Source of the DNA: Rhizomicrobium sp.
GTDB taxonomy: Bacteria > Pseudomonadota > Alphaproteobacteria > Micropepsales > Micropepsaceae
DNA length: 64,000 nt
Direction of reading: 5' to 3'
Assembly: GCA_037200385.1 (NCBI GenBank)
Contig: JBBCGL010000001.1
Location: 2,867,418 to 2,931,417 of the forward strand
The notes beneath the pieces were generated by a model. The model saw nothing but the letters and a program-made list of their open reading frames with translations, made no database searches and was not told the origin of the DNA. Shown one piece after another: positions 18,059 to 27,720 of the stretch; within the stretch, counting starts at the first letter, position 1, and each line of letters starts with the position of its first letter. The translations under genes were made by a program, and so were the position numbers.

Positions 18059-21000
18059 CTACCATTTGATCGAGACGGCTGCCGTGCCGCCGTAGCTTTG
18101 CGATTGTGCGCCGACGAGCGCGTCGGCCTTGAGCGACAGCGAGACGTTGTCCGTGTCATGCTGCACGCCAAGCGAGATATGTCCCGCGTCGCGCGCCGGC
18201 GCCGCGCCGGTCACCGTGAAGGACGCGCCGGAGAAGGCTGAGAACGTCGCCACGTCCTGGATGCCGTCGGCATAGTCGTGCACCCAACCCAGCCGCGCGT
18301 GCAGGTCGGTGGCCTCGGCAACGCGCTGATCCCAGGACGAGCCGATCTCCGACGAATAATCGAAGTGGTGGCGGCTGGTGTAGGTCAGCGCATAGGCCGA
18401 CGAACCCGCGACCGTCGACTCTGCATAGGTCGGCATGCCGATGTCGCTGCCCTGCCAGCGCAGATAGGGCGTGAGGAGCCCGTCCGAGGTCTCGAAGGTG
18501 CGTCCGAACTCGAACCGTGCCGCGATGTCCTGCGCCGTGAAGTCCGCGTGATAGGCGTTGGTGCCGCCGAACACGACGGTGCGGTCCGTCTTCACGTCGA
18601 AGTGCCCGTAGGACGCCGCGGCATCGAAGTAGAATTTCCGCTCGCTGCCGAAGCGCCGCGAGTAATAGGCGCCGGCCTGGATCCCGCTGGCCCTGCCCTT
18701 GCCGAGATCCTGGGACAGCGACCAGTTCTGCTGGCCGAAGTCGACCGCGATGCCGACCGCGGCGTTACCCGATCGCGGCGTGAAGTCGAGGCCGATATCG
18801 CCGGCATAGGCCGTCTCGTTGCTGTTGTGCGAGCCGGCGAGCGGATCGGCGCCCGACTTGGCGACGCCGCCGTGGAAAGCACCCCACAGCATCAGGGCGC
18901 GCCGGTTGGCGCGCTGGTACGGTGCGTCGCCGTTGGAGGCCAGCTGGTCGAAGCTCTCATTGTCGGCCAGCGTCAGCGCGCCGCCGGGATTGCCGAGGCC
19001 GCCGCGTCCGCCGACCGCCGGATCGAGCATGGTGCCCAGGAACGAGTCCGTGGCATGGACCGCCGCGAGCTGTGCCTGCGTCGCTTCCTCGCCCGACATC
19101 TGCGACAGCACGGTCGTGATCTGATCCGGGGTGAGCGAGCCGAAGCCGGCGAAGGCCGCGGCACCGTTGTCGTGCGCGATGGCGAAATCGACCGCGCTCG
19201 CGACATTGCCCTGGTTGTTGGTCGCGCCTGCCGGCAGCAACGGCGCGATGGAGGCCGGCGCGAGCGTCAGGAAGGCGTCGTCCGCGTCATAGCCCAGGAG
19301 GGCCACGAGATTGGGGCCGAAGCTCGGCGCGATAAGAGCCGAGAAGGTGCCGGTCACGCCGCCGGCAGCGGTCAGCACGGTGATCTTCTGGCCGTAGGTG
19401 TAGCCCGAGCCCGTCGGGTTCACCATCAGCGTGCCGCCTAGCGCCGCTTGGCCGGAGATGCTGAGCAAGTCGGTCGTGGTCGGTGTCACGTCGGCGAGAT
19501 AGATGGCCGACGAGGAGAAGGTGGCGTTGCCGTTGACGTGCAGCGTGCCGATGCCATTCACGCCGGGCGCCACGGCGCCGGCGCCCCCGAAGGTGAGCGT
19601 GCCGACCGTGCCGGTGCCGCCGAGCGTGCCGCCGGTGTTGATCGTCGTGGCCGACGACGCGATCGAGCCGGTCACCAGCAGCGTACCGCCGTTGACATTG
19701 GTGGGACCGGTATAGGTGTTGGTCGCGCTGAGCGTCGTGACGCCGATGCCGAGCTGGGTGACGCTGCCGCTGCCCGAGATCGCGCCGCCGAACGTCATCG
19801 CGTCCGAGCGGTCGAACACCAGCGCACCGCCATCGGCGATGGCGCCGCTGACGCTGCCGGTCGTGCCGCCGTCGCCGATCTGCAATGTGCCGCCGGCGAT
19901 GGTGGTGCCGCCCGCGGCGGTATCGTCGCCGGTGAGGATCAGCGTGCCGCCGCCCGCCTGGCGCAGGCTGCCGCTGCCGGAGACCGCGCCGGAGAAGGTG
20001 ACGGCGTCGCTGCGGTCGAAGACGAGCGTGCCGTCGTCCGCGACATCGCCGGTGATCGCGCCGGTCGTGCCGCCATCGCCGACTTGCAGCGTGCCGGACG
20101 CGATGGTCGTGCCGCCGGTATACGTATCGTTGCCGGTCAGGATGAGCGTGCCGCCGCCGATCTGGCGGAGCGCGCCGGTGCCGGAGATCGCGCCGCCGAA
20201 GGTCACGGCGTCCGAGCGGTCGAAGGCGAGCGTCGCGTTGTCCACGATATCGCCGGCGACCGCGCCGGTGGTGCCGCCGGCACCGATCTGCAGCGTGCCG
20301 GCCGAGATCGTCGTGCCGCCGCTATAGGTCTCGGTGCTGTCGACGATCGTCGTGCCCGTGCCCGCCTGGTTGAGTGTGCCGGTGCCCGCGACGACGCCCA
20401 GCGTGATCGTATCCGAACGGTCGATGGCAAGAGTCGCGTTGTCGGTCACGGCGCCCTGCACGGAGCCGGAGGTGCCGCCATTGCCGAGCTGCAGCGTGCC
20501 GGCCGTGATGGTCGTGCCGCCGGTATAGGTCTCGTCGGTGGTGAGGATGGTGGTGCCGCTTCCGGCCTGCTGCACGGTGCCGCCGCCGCTGATGAGCGCG
20601 GCTTCGATCAACGAATCCGAGCGGTCGAACGCCAGCGTGCCGCCGTCGACGATGGCGGTGCTGACGACAGAGCCGCTCGTGCTGCCGTTGCCGAGCTGCA
20701 GCGCGCCGGCCGTGATGATCGTCTCGCCCGTCGCGGTGCTATCGCCCGTGAGGACCAGCGTGCCGGTCCCGGCCTGGGTGAGCATACCGCCGCCCGACAC
20801 GATGCCTGCGAAGGTGACGGCATCGGAGCGGTCGAAGACCAGCGCGCCGTTGTCGGTCACGTCGCCCGCGATCGCACCGTTCGTGGCGCCGTCGCCGACC
20901 TGGAGCGTGCCGGCGGTGATCGTGGTGCCGCCGGTATAGCTGTCGGCGCCCGTCAGCGTCAGGGTGTGGCCCGCGTCGTCCTGTGTCAGCGAGCCCGTGC

Positions 21001-24000
21001 CGGAGATCGCGCCCGCGAAGGTCTGGTCCGAGTTTTCCTCGAAGGTCAGCGTGCCGTTGTCGGCGACATCGCCGGCGATCGTGCCCGCGGTCGTGCCGTC
21101 GCCGAGCTGGAGGTTGCCGGTGACCGTCGTGCCGCCGGCATAGGTGCTGGCGCCCGTCAGGACCAGCGTGCCGCCGCCCGCCACCGTCAGCGCGCCCGTG
21201 CCGCCGATGCCCTGTCCGATGGTGAAGACATGCGTGGCGTCGGTGGAAATCGTGCCGCCGCCGGCAGCCAGCGTCACCGTGCGGGCGGCTGCGAGCGTGA
21301 CGTCCGCGCCGGCTTCGATCGTGCCCTTGGTGGTGGCGTCGCCGAGCGTGAGACCGCCGGTGGCCGCGCCAAGCGCGCCGTCGGCATCGATCAGGAGCGT
21401 GCTGCCGCCCTTGACCACCGTGCCGCCGGAATAGGAGTTCGCGGTGTTGGTGGGATTGAAGGTGCCGCCGCCGGCGATCTCGAGCGTGCCGGGGGTGGCG
21501 CCGTCGTCGATCTCGCCGCTCCACACCGAGGTCGTGCCCGACGCGATGCTGAACGTCGGATCGCCGTCGAGCGTGGCGTTGTGGGTGTAGGTGCCCGAGG
21601 CGGTGATCCTGAGCGTCGTGCCCGCCGCCATCGCGACCGTGCCGCCATTGCCGAGATTGGCGTCGCTGGAGATGCTGACCGTGCCGGCGTCGATGTTGGT
21701 GCCGCCGCTGTAGATGTTGGTGCCGCTCAGCGTGAGCACGCCGCCACCGCCCTGCTCCACCACGCCGTTGCCCGAGACGACGCCGCCGAAGTCGATGTTG
21801 TCGCTGCGGTCGAAGCTCAGGATGCCGTTGTCGAGGATGTCGCCGGCGATGGAGCCGGAGGTTCCGCCGAAGCCGATCTGGAGCGTGCCCGCCGCGATCG
21901 TCGTACCGCCAGTGGCGCTGTCGACGCCGTCGATGACGAGCGTGCCGGCGTCCACCTTGGTCAGCAGGCCGGCACCGGTGATGGCGCCCGACCAGCGATC
22001 GACGGTGTTGGGGCTGACGACGACGGTGCCGCCGCCGGCGCCGAGCACCATGGCGTTGGTGAAATCCGCGGCGCCATTGAAAGCCAGCACCGCGTCGTTG
22101 GTGATCGTGATGGCGCCGGTGCCGAGCGCCGTCGGCGCCGCCAGGGTGATCGTGCCGTTCGAAAGATTCGTGCCGCCGGCATAGGTGTTGACGCCGCCCA
22201 GCGTGAGGACGCCTGAGCCAATCATGCTGACACTGCCGCTACCGGAAATGACGCCGGCGAGGTCGATCGCGTTGGTGCGGTCGATCGCCAGCACCGCGTT
22301 GTCGGTGATGTCGCCGGTGACGGAGCCTGTCGCTGCGACGCCGTCGCCGAACTGCAGCGTGCCGTCCGAGATCGTGGTGCCGCCGGTATAGGTGCTGTCG
22401 CCGGTCAGGATCGTGGTGCCGCTGCCGATCTGGCTCAGCGAGCCGGTGCCGGTGATGGCGTCGGCGAGGGTCAGCACGACGGGCGCCGTGACCGGCGGCG
22501 GGCCGGCCGAGACGGTCGTGCTGCCGAGATCGATCACGAGCGCGCCGTTGTCGGTGAGGGTGCCGGGATTGGAGCCGTCGGTGTTGGCGACGATGGAGCC
22601 GGTCGTGCCGCCATTGCCGATCTGCAGCGTGCCCTGGTCGATGACCGTGCCGCCGGTATAGGTGTCGGTGCCGGTGAGGACGGTCGTGCCGGTGCCCATC
22701 TGATGGAGCGTGCCCTGGCCGCTGATCGTGCCGTTCAGCATGAGCACGGTCGGTATCATGACCGGCGGCGGGCCGGCGGATACCGCGTTGTCGAGGTCGA
22801 TGGCGAAGGTAGCGCCGCTGGCGATGGCGACATCGCCCGCGATGGTGCCCGCCGTGCCGCCATTGCCGATCTGCAGCGCGCCGGTCGCGATCGTGGTGCC
22901 GCCGGTGAAGAAATTGCTGCCGGTGAGGATGAGCGTGTCGGACCCGTCCTTCTCGAGCCGGCCGATGCCGGAGATGTTGTGGCTGAAGGTGATGTCGTTG
23001 GAGTGGTCGAAGACCAGCGCCGACGGGTCGGTGACCACATGGGTGACGGGATCGACCGTGCCGCCGAGCGCGATGTCGCCGGCCACCATGCCGCCGGTGC
23101 CGCCATTACCGAGCTGCAGCGTGCCGAGCGTGACCAGCGTCGTTCCGGCATAGGTCTGGTCGGCGGTGTAGGTCAGCTTGCTGTCGAAGTCCTTCACCAC
23201 GAAGCCGCTGCCGGAGATGACGTGGGAGAAGGTGACGTCGTCGGTGTGGTTGAAGAACAGCGTGCCGTTGTCGGCGATATTGCCCACGACCGAACCGGTC
23301 GTGCCGCCGGCCAGGTCGCCCAGCGAGAGCGCACCGGCCGCGATCGTGGTGCCGCCGGTATAAGTCTCGTCATTGGTGAGCACGAGCGTGCCGGCGCCCG
23401 TCTTGTTCAGGCCGCCGTCGCCGGAGATGAGGCCGGAGACGATGTAGCTGGCGTTCGGGGCGCTCTCGGTGTCGATGTTCTGCGTGCCGGTGTCCAGGGC
23501 GATGTTGCGCGACGTGGTGAAGCCGGCGGTGAGCTTGAGCGTGCTGCCGTTTTTGATCTCGACGCCGCCCGCATCGTCGCCGAGATTGGCATCGGCGCCG
23601 ACCGACAGGGTGCCCTGGCTGATGGTCGTGCCGCCGGTATAGGTGTTGGCGCCGCTCAGGATGATGTCTTTGCTGCCGCTGAAGATAAAGAGGCCGCCGC
23701 CGCCGGAGATATCGCCGCCCAGGATGAGATCGTGCGCGTTCGTCGTCAGATGGACATCGGTCTCTCCGCCGAGCACCATCTTCATGTTCAGTTGCGTGGC
23801 CGCCGACGTGTTCGACTGATCGACGAGGACGAAATTGTCGATCATGGTGAATATCCCGCCGCCGTCGTTAACCACATAGCCATTGGCCAGGGTCGTCGCA
23901 TTGGACGGCGTCTGGATCGTCAGCGACGAGAAGGTCTGGCTGATATCGAAGTTGGACGGCGCGTGGGTTCCGCTCTGCGCGAGGGTGATATCGGTGTGGG

Positions 24001-24190
24001 CGCCCGGCACGCCCGCCGGCGACCAGTTGTTGGCGTCTGACCAGTTGTTCGAGGCGCCGTTACCGGTAAAGGTCGCCGTGACCGCCATCGCCGGCGAGGC
24101 CAGGAGGCCGAGCAGCGAAACGCCGAGCATTACGGCGGTACGGACGCGCAAGCGCATTAGTCTGTGAGCGGACTTCTTCTCGTTCACCAT
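18059..24190 (-). CDS. Giant autotransporter with PATR repeats (type Va)
   Basis: A 2043-residue protein from the ATG at 24190; a TTG 30 bp upstream is an alternative. It has an extended N-terminal signal region (about 1-37, ending SPAMA), then roughly 18 passenger-associated transport repeats with the consensus TYTGGTTI-x-x-GTLQ(I/V)G. These form a long beta-helix. The last 270 residues are the outer-membrane autotransporter barrel, ending AAVSIKW. Some repeats are nearly identical in DNA, showing recent internal duplication. It probably acts as an adhesin or biofilm factor. It heads a three-gene operon with the trimeric adhesin and a small membrane protein. Confidence 0.92.
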   Translation of the reverse strand: MVNEKKSAHRLMRLRVRTAVMLGVSLLGLLASPAMAVTATFTGNGASNNWSDANNWSPAGVPGAHTDITLAQSGTHAPSNFDISQTFSSLTIQTPSNATTLANGYVVNDGGGIFTMIDNFVLVDQSNTSAATQLNMKMVLGGETDVHLTTNAHDLILGGDISGGGGLFIFSGSKDIILSGANTYTGGTTISQGTLSVGADANLGDDAGGVEIKNGSTLKLTAGFTTSRNIALDTGTQNIDTESAPNASYIVSGLISGDGGLNKTGAGTLVLTNDETYTGGTTIAAGALSLGDLAGGTTGSVVGNIADNGTLFFNHTDDVTFSHVISGSGFVVKDFDSKLTYTADQTYAGTTLVTLGTLQLGNGGTGGMVAGDIALGGTVDPVTHVVTDPSALVFDHSNDITFSHNISGIGRLEKDGSDTLILTGSNFFTGGTTIATGALQIGNGGTAGTIAGDVAIASGATFAIDLDNAVSAGPPPVMIPTVLMLNGTISGQGTLHQMGTGTTVLTGTDTYTGGTVIDQGTLQIGNGGTTGSIVANTDGSNPGTLTDNGALVIDLGSTTVSAGPPPVTAPVVLTLADAITGTGSLSQIGSGTTILTGDSTYTGGTTISDGTLQFGDGVAATGSVTGDITDNAVLAIDRTNAIDLAGVISGSGSVSMIGSGVLTLGGVNTYAGGTNLSNGTITLAAPTALGTGAITITNDAVLAFNGAADFTNAMVLGAGGGTVVVSPNTVDRWSGAITGAGLLTKVDAGTLVIDGVDSATGGTTIAAGTLQIGFGGTSGSIAGDILDNGILSFDRSDNIDFGGVVSGNGVVEQGGGGVLTLSGTNIYSGGTNIDAGTVSISSDANLGNGGTVAMAAGTTLRITASGTYTHNATLDGDPTFSIASGTTSVWSGEIDDGATPGTLEIAGGGTFNPTNTANSYSGGTVVKGGSTLLIDADGALGAATGGLTLGDATTKGTIEAGADVTLAAARTVTLAAGGGTISTDATHVFTIGQGIGGTGALTVAGGGTLVLTGASTYAGGTTVTGNLQLGDGTTAGTIAGDVADNGTLTFEENSDQTFAGAISGTGSLTQDDAGHTLTLTGADSYTGGTTITAGTLQVGDGATNGAIAGDVTDNGALVFDRSDAVTFAGIVSGGGMLTQAGTGTLVLTGDSTATGETIITAGALQLGNGSTSGSVVSTAIVDGGTLAFDRSDSLIEAALISGGGTVQQAGSGTTILTTDETYTGGTTITAGTLQLGNGGTSGSVQGAVTDNATLAIDRSDTITLGVVAGTGTLNQAGTGTTIVDSTETYSGGTTISAGTLQIGAGGTTGAVAGDIVDNATLAFDRSDAVTFGGAISGTGALRQIGGGTLILTGNDTYTGGTTIASGTLQVGDGGTTGAITGDVADDGTLVFDRSDAVTFSGAVSGSGSLRQAGGGTLILTGDDTAAGGTTIAGGTLQIGDGGTTGSVSGAIADGGALVFDRSDAMTFGGAISGSGSVTQLGIGVTTLSATNTYTGPTNVNGGTLLVTGSIASSATTINTGGTLGGTGTVGTLTFGGAGAVAPGVNGIGTLHVNGNATFSSSAIYLADVTPTTTDLLSISGQAALGGTLMVNPTGSGYTYGQKITVLTAAGGVTGTFSALIAPSFGPNLVALLGYDADDAFLTLAPASIAPLLPAGATNNQGNVASAVDFAIAHDNGAAAFAGFGSLTPDQITTVLSQMSGEEATQAQLAAVHATDSFLGTMLDPAVGGRGGLGNPGGALTLADNESFDQLASNGDAPYQRANRRALMLWGAFHGGVAKSGADPLAGSHNSNETAYAGDIGLDFTPRSGNAAVGIAVDFGQQNWSLSQDLGKGRASGIQAGAYYSRRFGSERKFYFDAAASYGHFDVKTDRTVVFGGTNAYHADFTAQDIAARFEFGRTFETSDGLLTPYLRWQGSDIGMPTYAESTVAGSSAYALTYTSRHHFDYSSEIGSSWDQRVAEATDLHARLGWVHDYADGIQDVATFSAFSGASFTVTGAAPARDAGHISLGVQHDTDNVSLSLKADALVGAQSQSYGGTAAVSIKW
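19680..23660 (-). repeat. Tandem PATR-coding repeats
   Basis: About 18 copies of a roughly 60-75-codon unit inside the autotransporter gene, seen as recurrent TATAGGTGTTGG- and GCCGGTATAGGT-like DNA blocks on the plus strand. Similarity is highest between about 19.8 and 20.9 kb, where unequal crossing-over would easily change copy number. Copy number in this assembly may be unreliable if it was built from short reads. Confidence 0.8.
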
Positions 24191-24753
24191 AGTGTCACCA
24201 TCGAGAGCCCGCGGCGCCAAGCGCCGGTGGCTTTTTCAAACGCCGTAAATCGGCTGTGCCGTGCTGGGAACCGCTCGCGAGTATGCAGGCTTCGCTATGC
24301 AAATTCGCACAGCACACGCGCAGCATTGCTTGATTCCCCCACACCGCGCGGAGCTTTCGACGTCACGACGCGTACGCTACGCAATCGCCCAAAGCTCGCG
24401 CCGTGCGTTTCTATAATCGTCGCGCCTGCAATGCATCCACGACCAATCACTATGATTACTATTAACGGTTACCGGCGATGAGCATGTGTGGATGTGGGTC
24501 GGAGGGCCGGCCCCGCGCAATGTCGTAAAAGACAAGACGGCTCCCGTCCAAAAAGCCAAAGAAGTCCTGACTTCTGCATTCAATCGCGTTGAATACCGTT
24601 CATAGCAAATTCAGGGACTTAAATTCTTACTGTACCTCCTCGTCTCTCTCCGCGCGCTGGTGCATGCATCCCATGCTTTGTCGACATAGAGAATATCGCG
24701 CGCCGACGACGATGCGACCGATCCGTTCCCTTCAAGTCGAAAGATGCCGTCGG
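24191..24753. other. 563-bp intergenic region upstream of the autotransporter operon
   Basis: No convincing gene in either strand; the open frames are short and Arg/Ser-rich. The segment is less GC-rich than its surroundings, with an AT-rich tract near 24430-24475. A 10-bp palindrome, GGGCCGGCCC, lies at 24504-24513. The autotransporter operon promoter must lie at the left end. The other end faces the 3' end of the oxygenase gene. Confidence 0.5.
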
Positions 24754-25503
24754 TCAGGCTGCGTCGTGGAAGATGATCCCGACGGTATGGCGCTTGCCGG
24801 AACGGAGACGGCTCACACCGTGGCGTAAGTTCACGCGGTAATTTCCCTTGGCGCCTCGCACAGGACGGTTATGGACGGCGAAGACCACGGCGTCGCCCTG
24901 CTGAAGCGGCACGACCTCGGCCCGGCTTTGCATACGCGGCCGCTGTTCGGTCAGGACGAACTCGCCGCCCGTGAAATCCGAGCCCGGCTCAGAGAGCAGG
25001 ATTGCGACCTGAATGGGAAATGCGAGGTCGCCGTACAGATCCTGATGCAGGCAGTTGAAATCGCCTGCCATATATTGAAGGAGGAGCGGCGTCGGGCGCG
25101 TCTGGCCGGCGTCATGACACTGCTTGAGGAACGATGCATGATTCCGGGGATAGCGTTCGTCTATTCCCATTCGTTCGTTCCATTCGTTGGCGACTATGGC
25201 CAGATGTGGATAGAGAGCGGTTCGCAGGCCGCCGATAAGGTCCGGCAGCGGATATTTGAAGTAGCGATATTCGCCCTTGCCGAAACCGTGCCGCGCCATA
25301 TGGACGTGGCTTCGAAAATGCTTCTCGTCGGGATAAAGTTCTGCAATCGCGTTGCATTCCCAGGGTGCGAGGAGCTTTGGCAAGACGGCGCAGCCAAAGC
25401 TATCGAGTTCGTTTATGACCGCGCGCCAGTCATAGGCCGCGACCCAATCCGCGACGGATCCGACCGCCGAAGCGGCGGAGAAGACGGACAATCGAGCTTT
25501 CAT
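24754..25503 (-). CDS. 2OG-Fe(II) oxygenase of the DNA-demethylation type (PF09859-like)
   Basis: A 249-residue protein from the ATG at 25503. The iron site is H153-x-D155 in LHQDLYGD with a distal His (H211 or H228), and the 2-oxoglutarate-binding Arg lies in the YRVNLRHGVSRLRSG region. The sequence fits the family annotated as oxidative demethylation of damaged DNA. The start codon overlaps the small gene upstream by 4 bp, and ada lies just before that. The trio therefore looks like an alkylation-damage repair operon. Activity on DNA is inferred from family and context. Confidence 0.82.
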   Translation of the reverse strand: MKARLSVFSAASAVGSVADWVAAYDWRAVINELDSFGCAVLPKLLAPWECNAIAELYPDEKHFRSHVHMARHGFGKGEYRYFKYPLPDLIGGLRTALYPHLAIVANEWNERMGIDERYPRNHASFLKQCHDAGQTRPTPLLLQYMAGDFNCLHQDLYGDLAFPIQVAILLSEPGSDFTGGEFVLTEQRPRMQSRAEVVPLQQGDAVVFAVHNRPVRGAKGNYRVNLRHGVSRLRSGKRHTVGIIFHDAA

Positions 25504-25679
25504 GTAGAGGCCTCTTCGCCAAGGCGGATGATCGCCGTCTTGGAGAGAAGAAACGTCTCGCCCGTGTTGAAGCGGAGCCGGATGTCGCCATTGTCGAGCT
25601 TGTCCCAGTCGGCGACGCCATCGGCGACGAACTGGCCGACACACGTCATCACGAGTGCTCTGGCGGGGTCTTGGCCCAT
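25500..25679 (-). CDS. Small conserved-looking protein between ada and the oxygenase
   Basis: A 59-residue protein from the ATG at 25679, or 66 residues from a GTG at 25700. It has a folded-looking pattern (WDKLDNGDIRLRFNTGETFL) with alternating strand-forming residues. It lies 3-24 bp after ada and overlaps the oxygenase start by 4 bp, so it is translationally coupled to both. I do not recognise a family. Coupling points to a role in alkylation repair or its regulation, but nothing more can be said. Confidence 0.62.
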   Translation of the reverse strand: MGQDPARALVMTCVGQFVADGVADWDKLDNGDIRLRFNTGETFLLSKTAIIRLGEEAST

Positions 25680-25703
25680 AGGACGTGAATCGGGAGCCAC
25701 GGG

Positions 25704-26792
25704 TCACCCATTTCCGGGAGCTTCGCGATCGAGCAGCGCGCGCTTGCGCTCCGCGCCCCAGGCATAGCCTGACGGAGAACCGTCTGTCCGGACCACGCGA
25801 TGGCAAGGAATCGCGACGGCGAGATTGTTGGCGGCGCAGGCGCCGGCGACCGCGCGCACCGCGTTGGGCGCTCCGATGCGCTGGGCGATCTGGGCATAAG
25901 AGACGGTCTTGCCTGCGGGAATCTCCCGAAGCGCCTGCCATACACGCTGTTGGAAGACCGTGCCGCGGACATCGAGCGGGAGATCGAGGCCAATCTTCGG
26001 TGCCTCTACGAAACCGACGACCCGAGCGACCATCTCCTCATATGTGCGGTCGCCGCCGATGAAACGCGCCTTCGGAAAGCGATCCTGTAGATCGCGAACG
26101 AGTTTGTCCGGATCGTCGCCGAGAAGGATCGCCGCGATCCCCTTCCCACTCGAGGCGACAAGGATCGCGCCAAGCGAGGTCTGCCCCACGGCGAATTTGA
26201 TCTCCTCGTTGATGCCGCCGGCGCGATATTGCGACGGCGTCATGCCAAGCATCTCCGTCGATTTCTCGTAGAAACGACCGCTGGAATTGAAGCCGGCGTC
26301 GTAGAGCGTCGCCGTAACGCTGTTGCCGGAAGCCAACCCCTGGCGAACCTTCTTCGCGCGATGCGCGGCGGCATATTGCTTTGGCGTCAGTCCGGTGGTC
26401 GCCTTGAACAGACGATGGAAGTAGCCCGGACTGCGGCCGGCAGCGTCCGCCAACTGTTCGAGTGAAGGTTCTTCTTCGCTTTGCTCGATAGTCCGGCACG
26501 CCTTGGCAACCAGGGCAGCATTTTCGGCATCGACCGTGGGTCCGTCCGGGTTGCAGCGGCGGCAAGGGCGAAACCCGGTCGCTTTGGCACTTTCCAGATT
26601 GTCGTGAAGTTGAACATTCTCCGGATTGGCAAGACGTGAGGGGCAGGATGGTCGACAATAGACGCCTGTGGTGGCGACCGAGTACCAGAGGTGGCCGTCG
26701 GCGCTCTTGTCGCGCGCGGCGATCCGGGTCCAGCGCGGGTCGTCCACCACCGATCGCATCGCAAGTTTCGGGATCGTGCCGGTTCTCGTCAT
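25704..26792 (-). CDS. ada: Bifunctional Ada: methylphosphotriester/O6-methylguanine methyltransferase and regulator
   Basis: A 362-residue Ada protein. The N-terminal zinc domain has Cys46, Cys50, Cys77 and Cys80, with Cys46 the expected methylphosphotriester acceptor. An AraC-type HTH occupies about 100-185 (TPKQYAAAHR, MTPSQYRAGG). The C-terminal O6-methylguanine-DNA methyltransferase carries the acceptor Cys330 in PCHRV. Methylation of the N-terminal Cys turns Ada into an activator of its own operon in the known family. Here the operon would include the small protein and the oxygenase, with the latter taking the place alkB has in Escherichia coli. Confidence 0.95.
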   Translation of the reverse strand: MTRTGTIPKLAMRSVVDDPRWTRIAARDKSADGHLWYSVATTGVYCRPSCPSRLANPENVQLHDNLESAKATGFRPCRRCNPDGPTVDAENAALVAKACRTIEQSEEEPSLEQLADAAGRSPGYFHRLFKATTGLTPKQYAAAHRAKKVRQGLASGNSVTATLYDAGFNSSGRFYEKSTEMLGMTPSQYRAGGINEEIKFAVGQTSLGAILVASSGKGIAAILLGDDPDKLVRDLQDRFPKARFIGGDRTYEEMVARVVGFVEAPKIGLDLPLDVRGTVFQQRVWQALREIPAGKTVSYAQIAQRIGAPNAVRAVAGACAANNLAVAIPCHRVVRTDGSPSGYAWGAERKRALLDREAPGNG

Positions 26793-26896
26793 CTTCTTAG
26801 CTTCTCATGCTGTGCCAATTGAGAGTGCCCCCAAATTGCGCCGCCATCACTCCGATCCTTGCGCTCAAATCCGGATTGAGCCGCCGGAAGATCACC

Positions 26897-27562
26897 TCAT
26901 GGCGTGGAATGGATACCTTGGCTGGTCCATGCGTAGTAACCGACGACAGCTACAAAAATCCCAACCGCAAGAATCGGGTGGACAAATCCGCCGACGGCGG
27001 CTGCAACGACGTAAAGCACGATACCGACGCTCGGTCGCAGAATCTCGGACGCAAAGATGGTTGCCGGCAATTGCGGCTTCAGTAGTTCAGGGTGGCGATA
27101 TAGGTACGGAAACACAGGCAGCCACGCCGCCGACATCAAACTTGCAATCGCGGCGTACAAAGCGACGGCCGCTTTCTGATCCGAGAGGTCACCGTCCCGG
27201 AAGGCGCCTGCCAACACGCCCGTCGGAAACGGGATCAATGCCGCTGTCCCAATGATGCCGAGATTGATCCAGTTGAGGGTCAAGTCAACCCGGCAGAGTC
27301 GCTCGAACAGATAATGGTGGTTGAGCCAGATGACCCCGACATAGATGAACGCGACCGCATAGGCCAAATAGGATGACCACTCCGCCACGAGTTCGTGACC
27401 CAGCGCGCCGGGCATCGCATTCGGACGATGGATTTCGAGCACGAGCAGCGTGATGATGATCGAGAACGCCCCGTCGCTGAAACTTTCGACGCGACGCGTC
27501 TCCGGGAGGCGCAGCATTAGCCTGCTACTCGCGGCTGGCACGGTTTCGACTTCTTCCGACAT
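26897..27562 (-). CDS. TMEM175/DUF1211-family membrane protein
   Basis: A 221-residue membrane protein with the family motif [17 protein letters not shown] at about residues 28-44, where the R-x3-FSDG signature precedes the pore-lining helix. About six hydrophobic segments follow. Bacterial TMEM175 homologues are potassium-selective channels in the cell membrane. The gene is upstream of nothing obvious in the same operon; ada lies about 100 bp downstream. Function in ion homeostasis is inferred from family. Confidence 0.85.
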   Translation of the reverse strand: MSEEVETVPAASSRLMLRLPETRRVESFSDGAFSIIITLLVLEIHRPNAMPGALGHELVAEWSSYLAYAVAFIYVGVIWLNHHYLFERLCRVDLTLNWINLGIIGTAALIPFPTGVLAGAFRDGDLSDQKAAVALYAAIASLMSAAWLPVFPYLYRHPELLKPQLPATIFASEILRPSVGIVLYVVAAAVGGFVHPILAVGIFVAVVGYYAWTSQGIHSTP

Positions 27563-27720
27563 CGGCTCTCTCTCTGATTGCCCAGTCGGGATGAAACCTC
27601 ATGCCACGCCTACTGACGCTCCGGCTCTTGCTTTCAAATCCGATATCGATGCGGCACGCCGAAAGCAGACGAGGTCCACACGTCGCCATGCAGACCTCGC
27701 TTGCTGTCCATCGGCTACGC

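Noticed and set aside
19448-22216. A 922-residue plus-strand open frame with repeats
   Set aside because: It is antisense to the PATR autotransporter and its repeats simply mirror the coding repeats. Composition is implausible for a protein.
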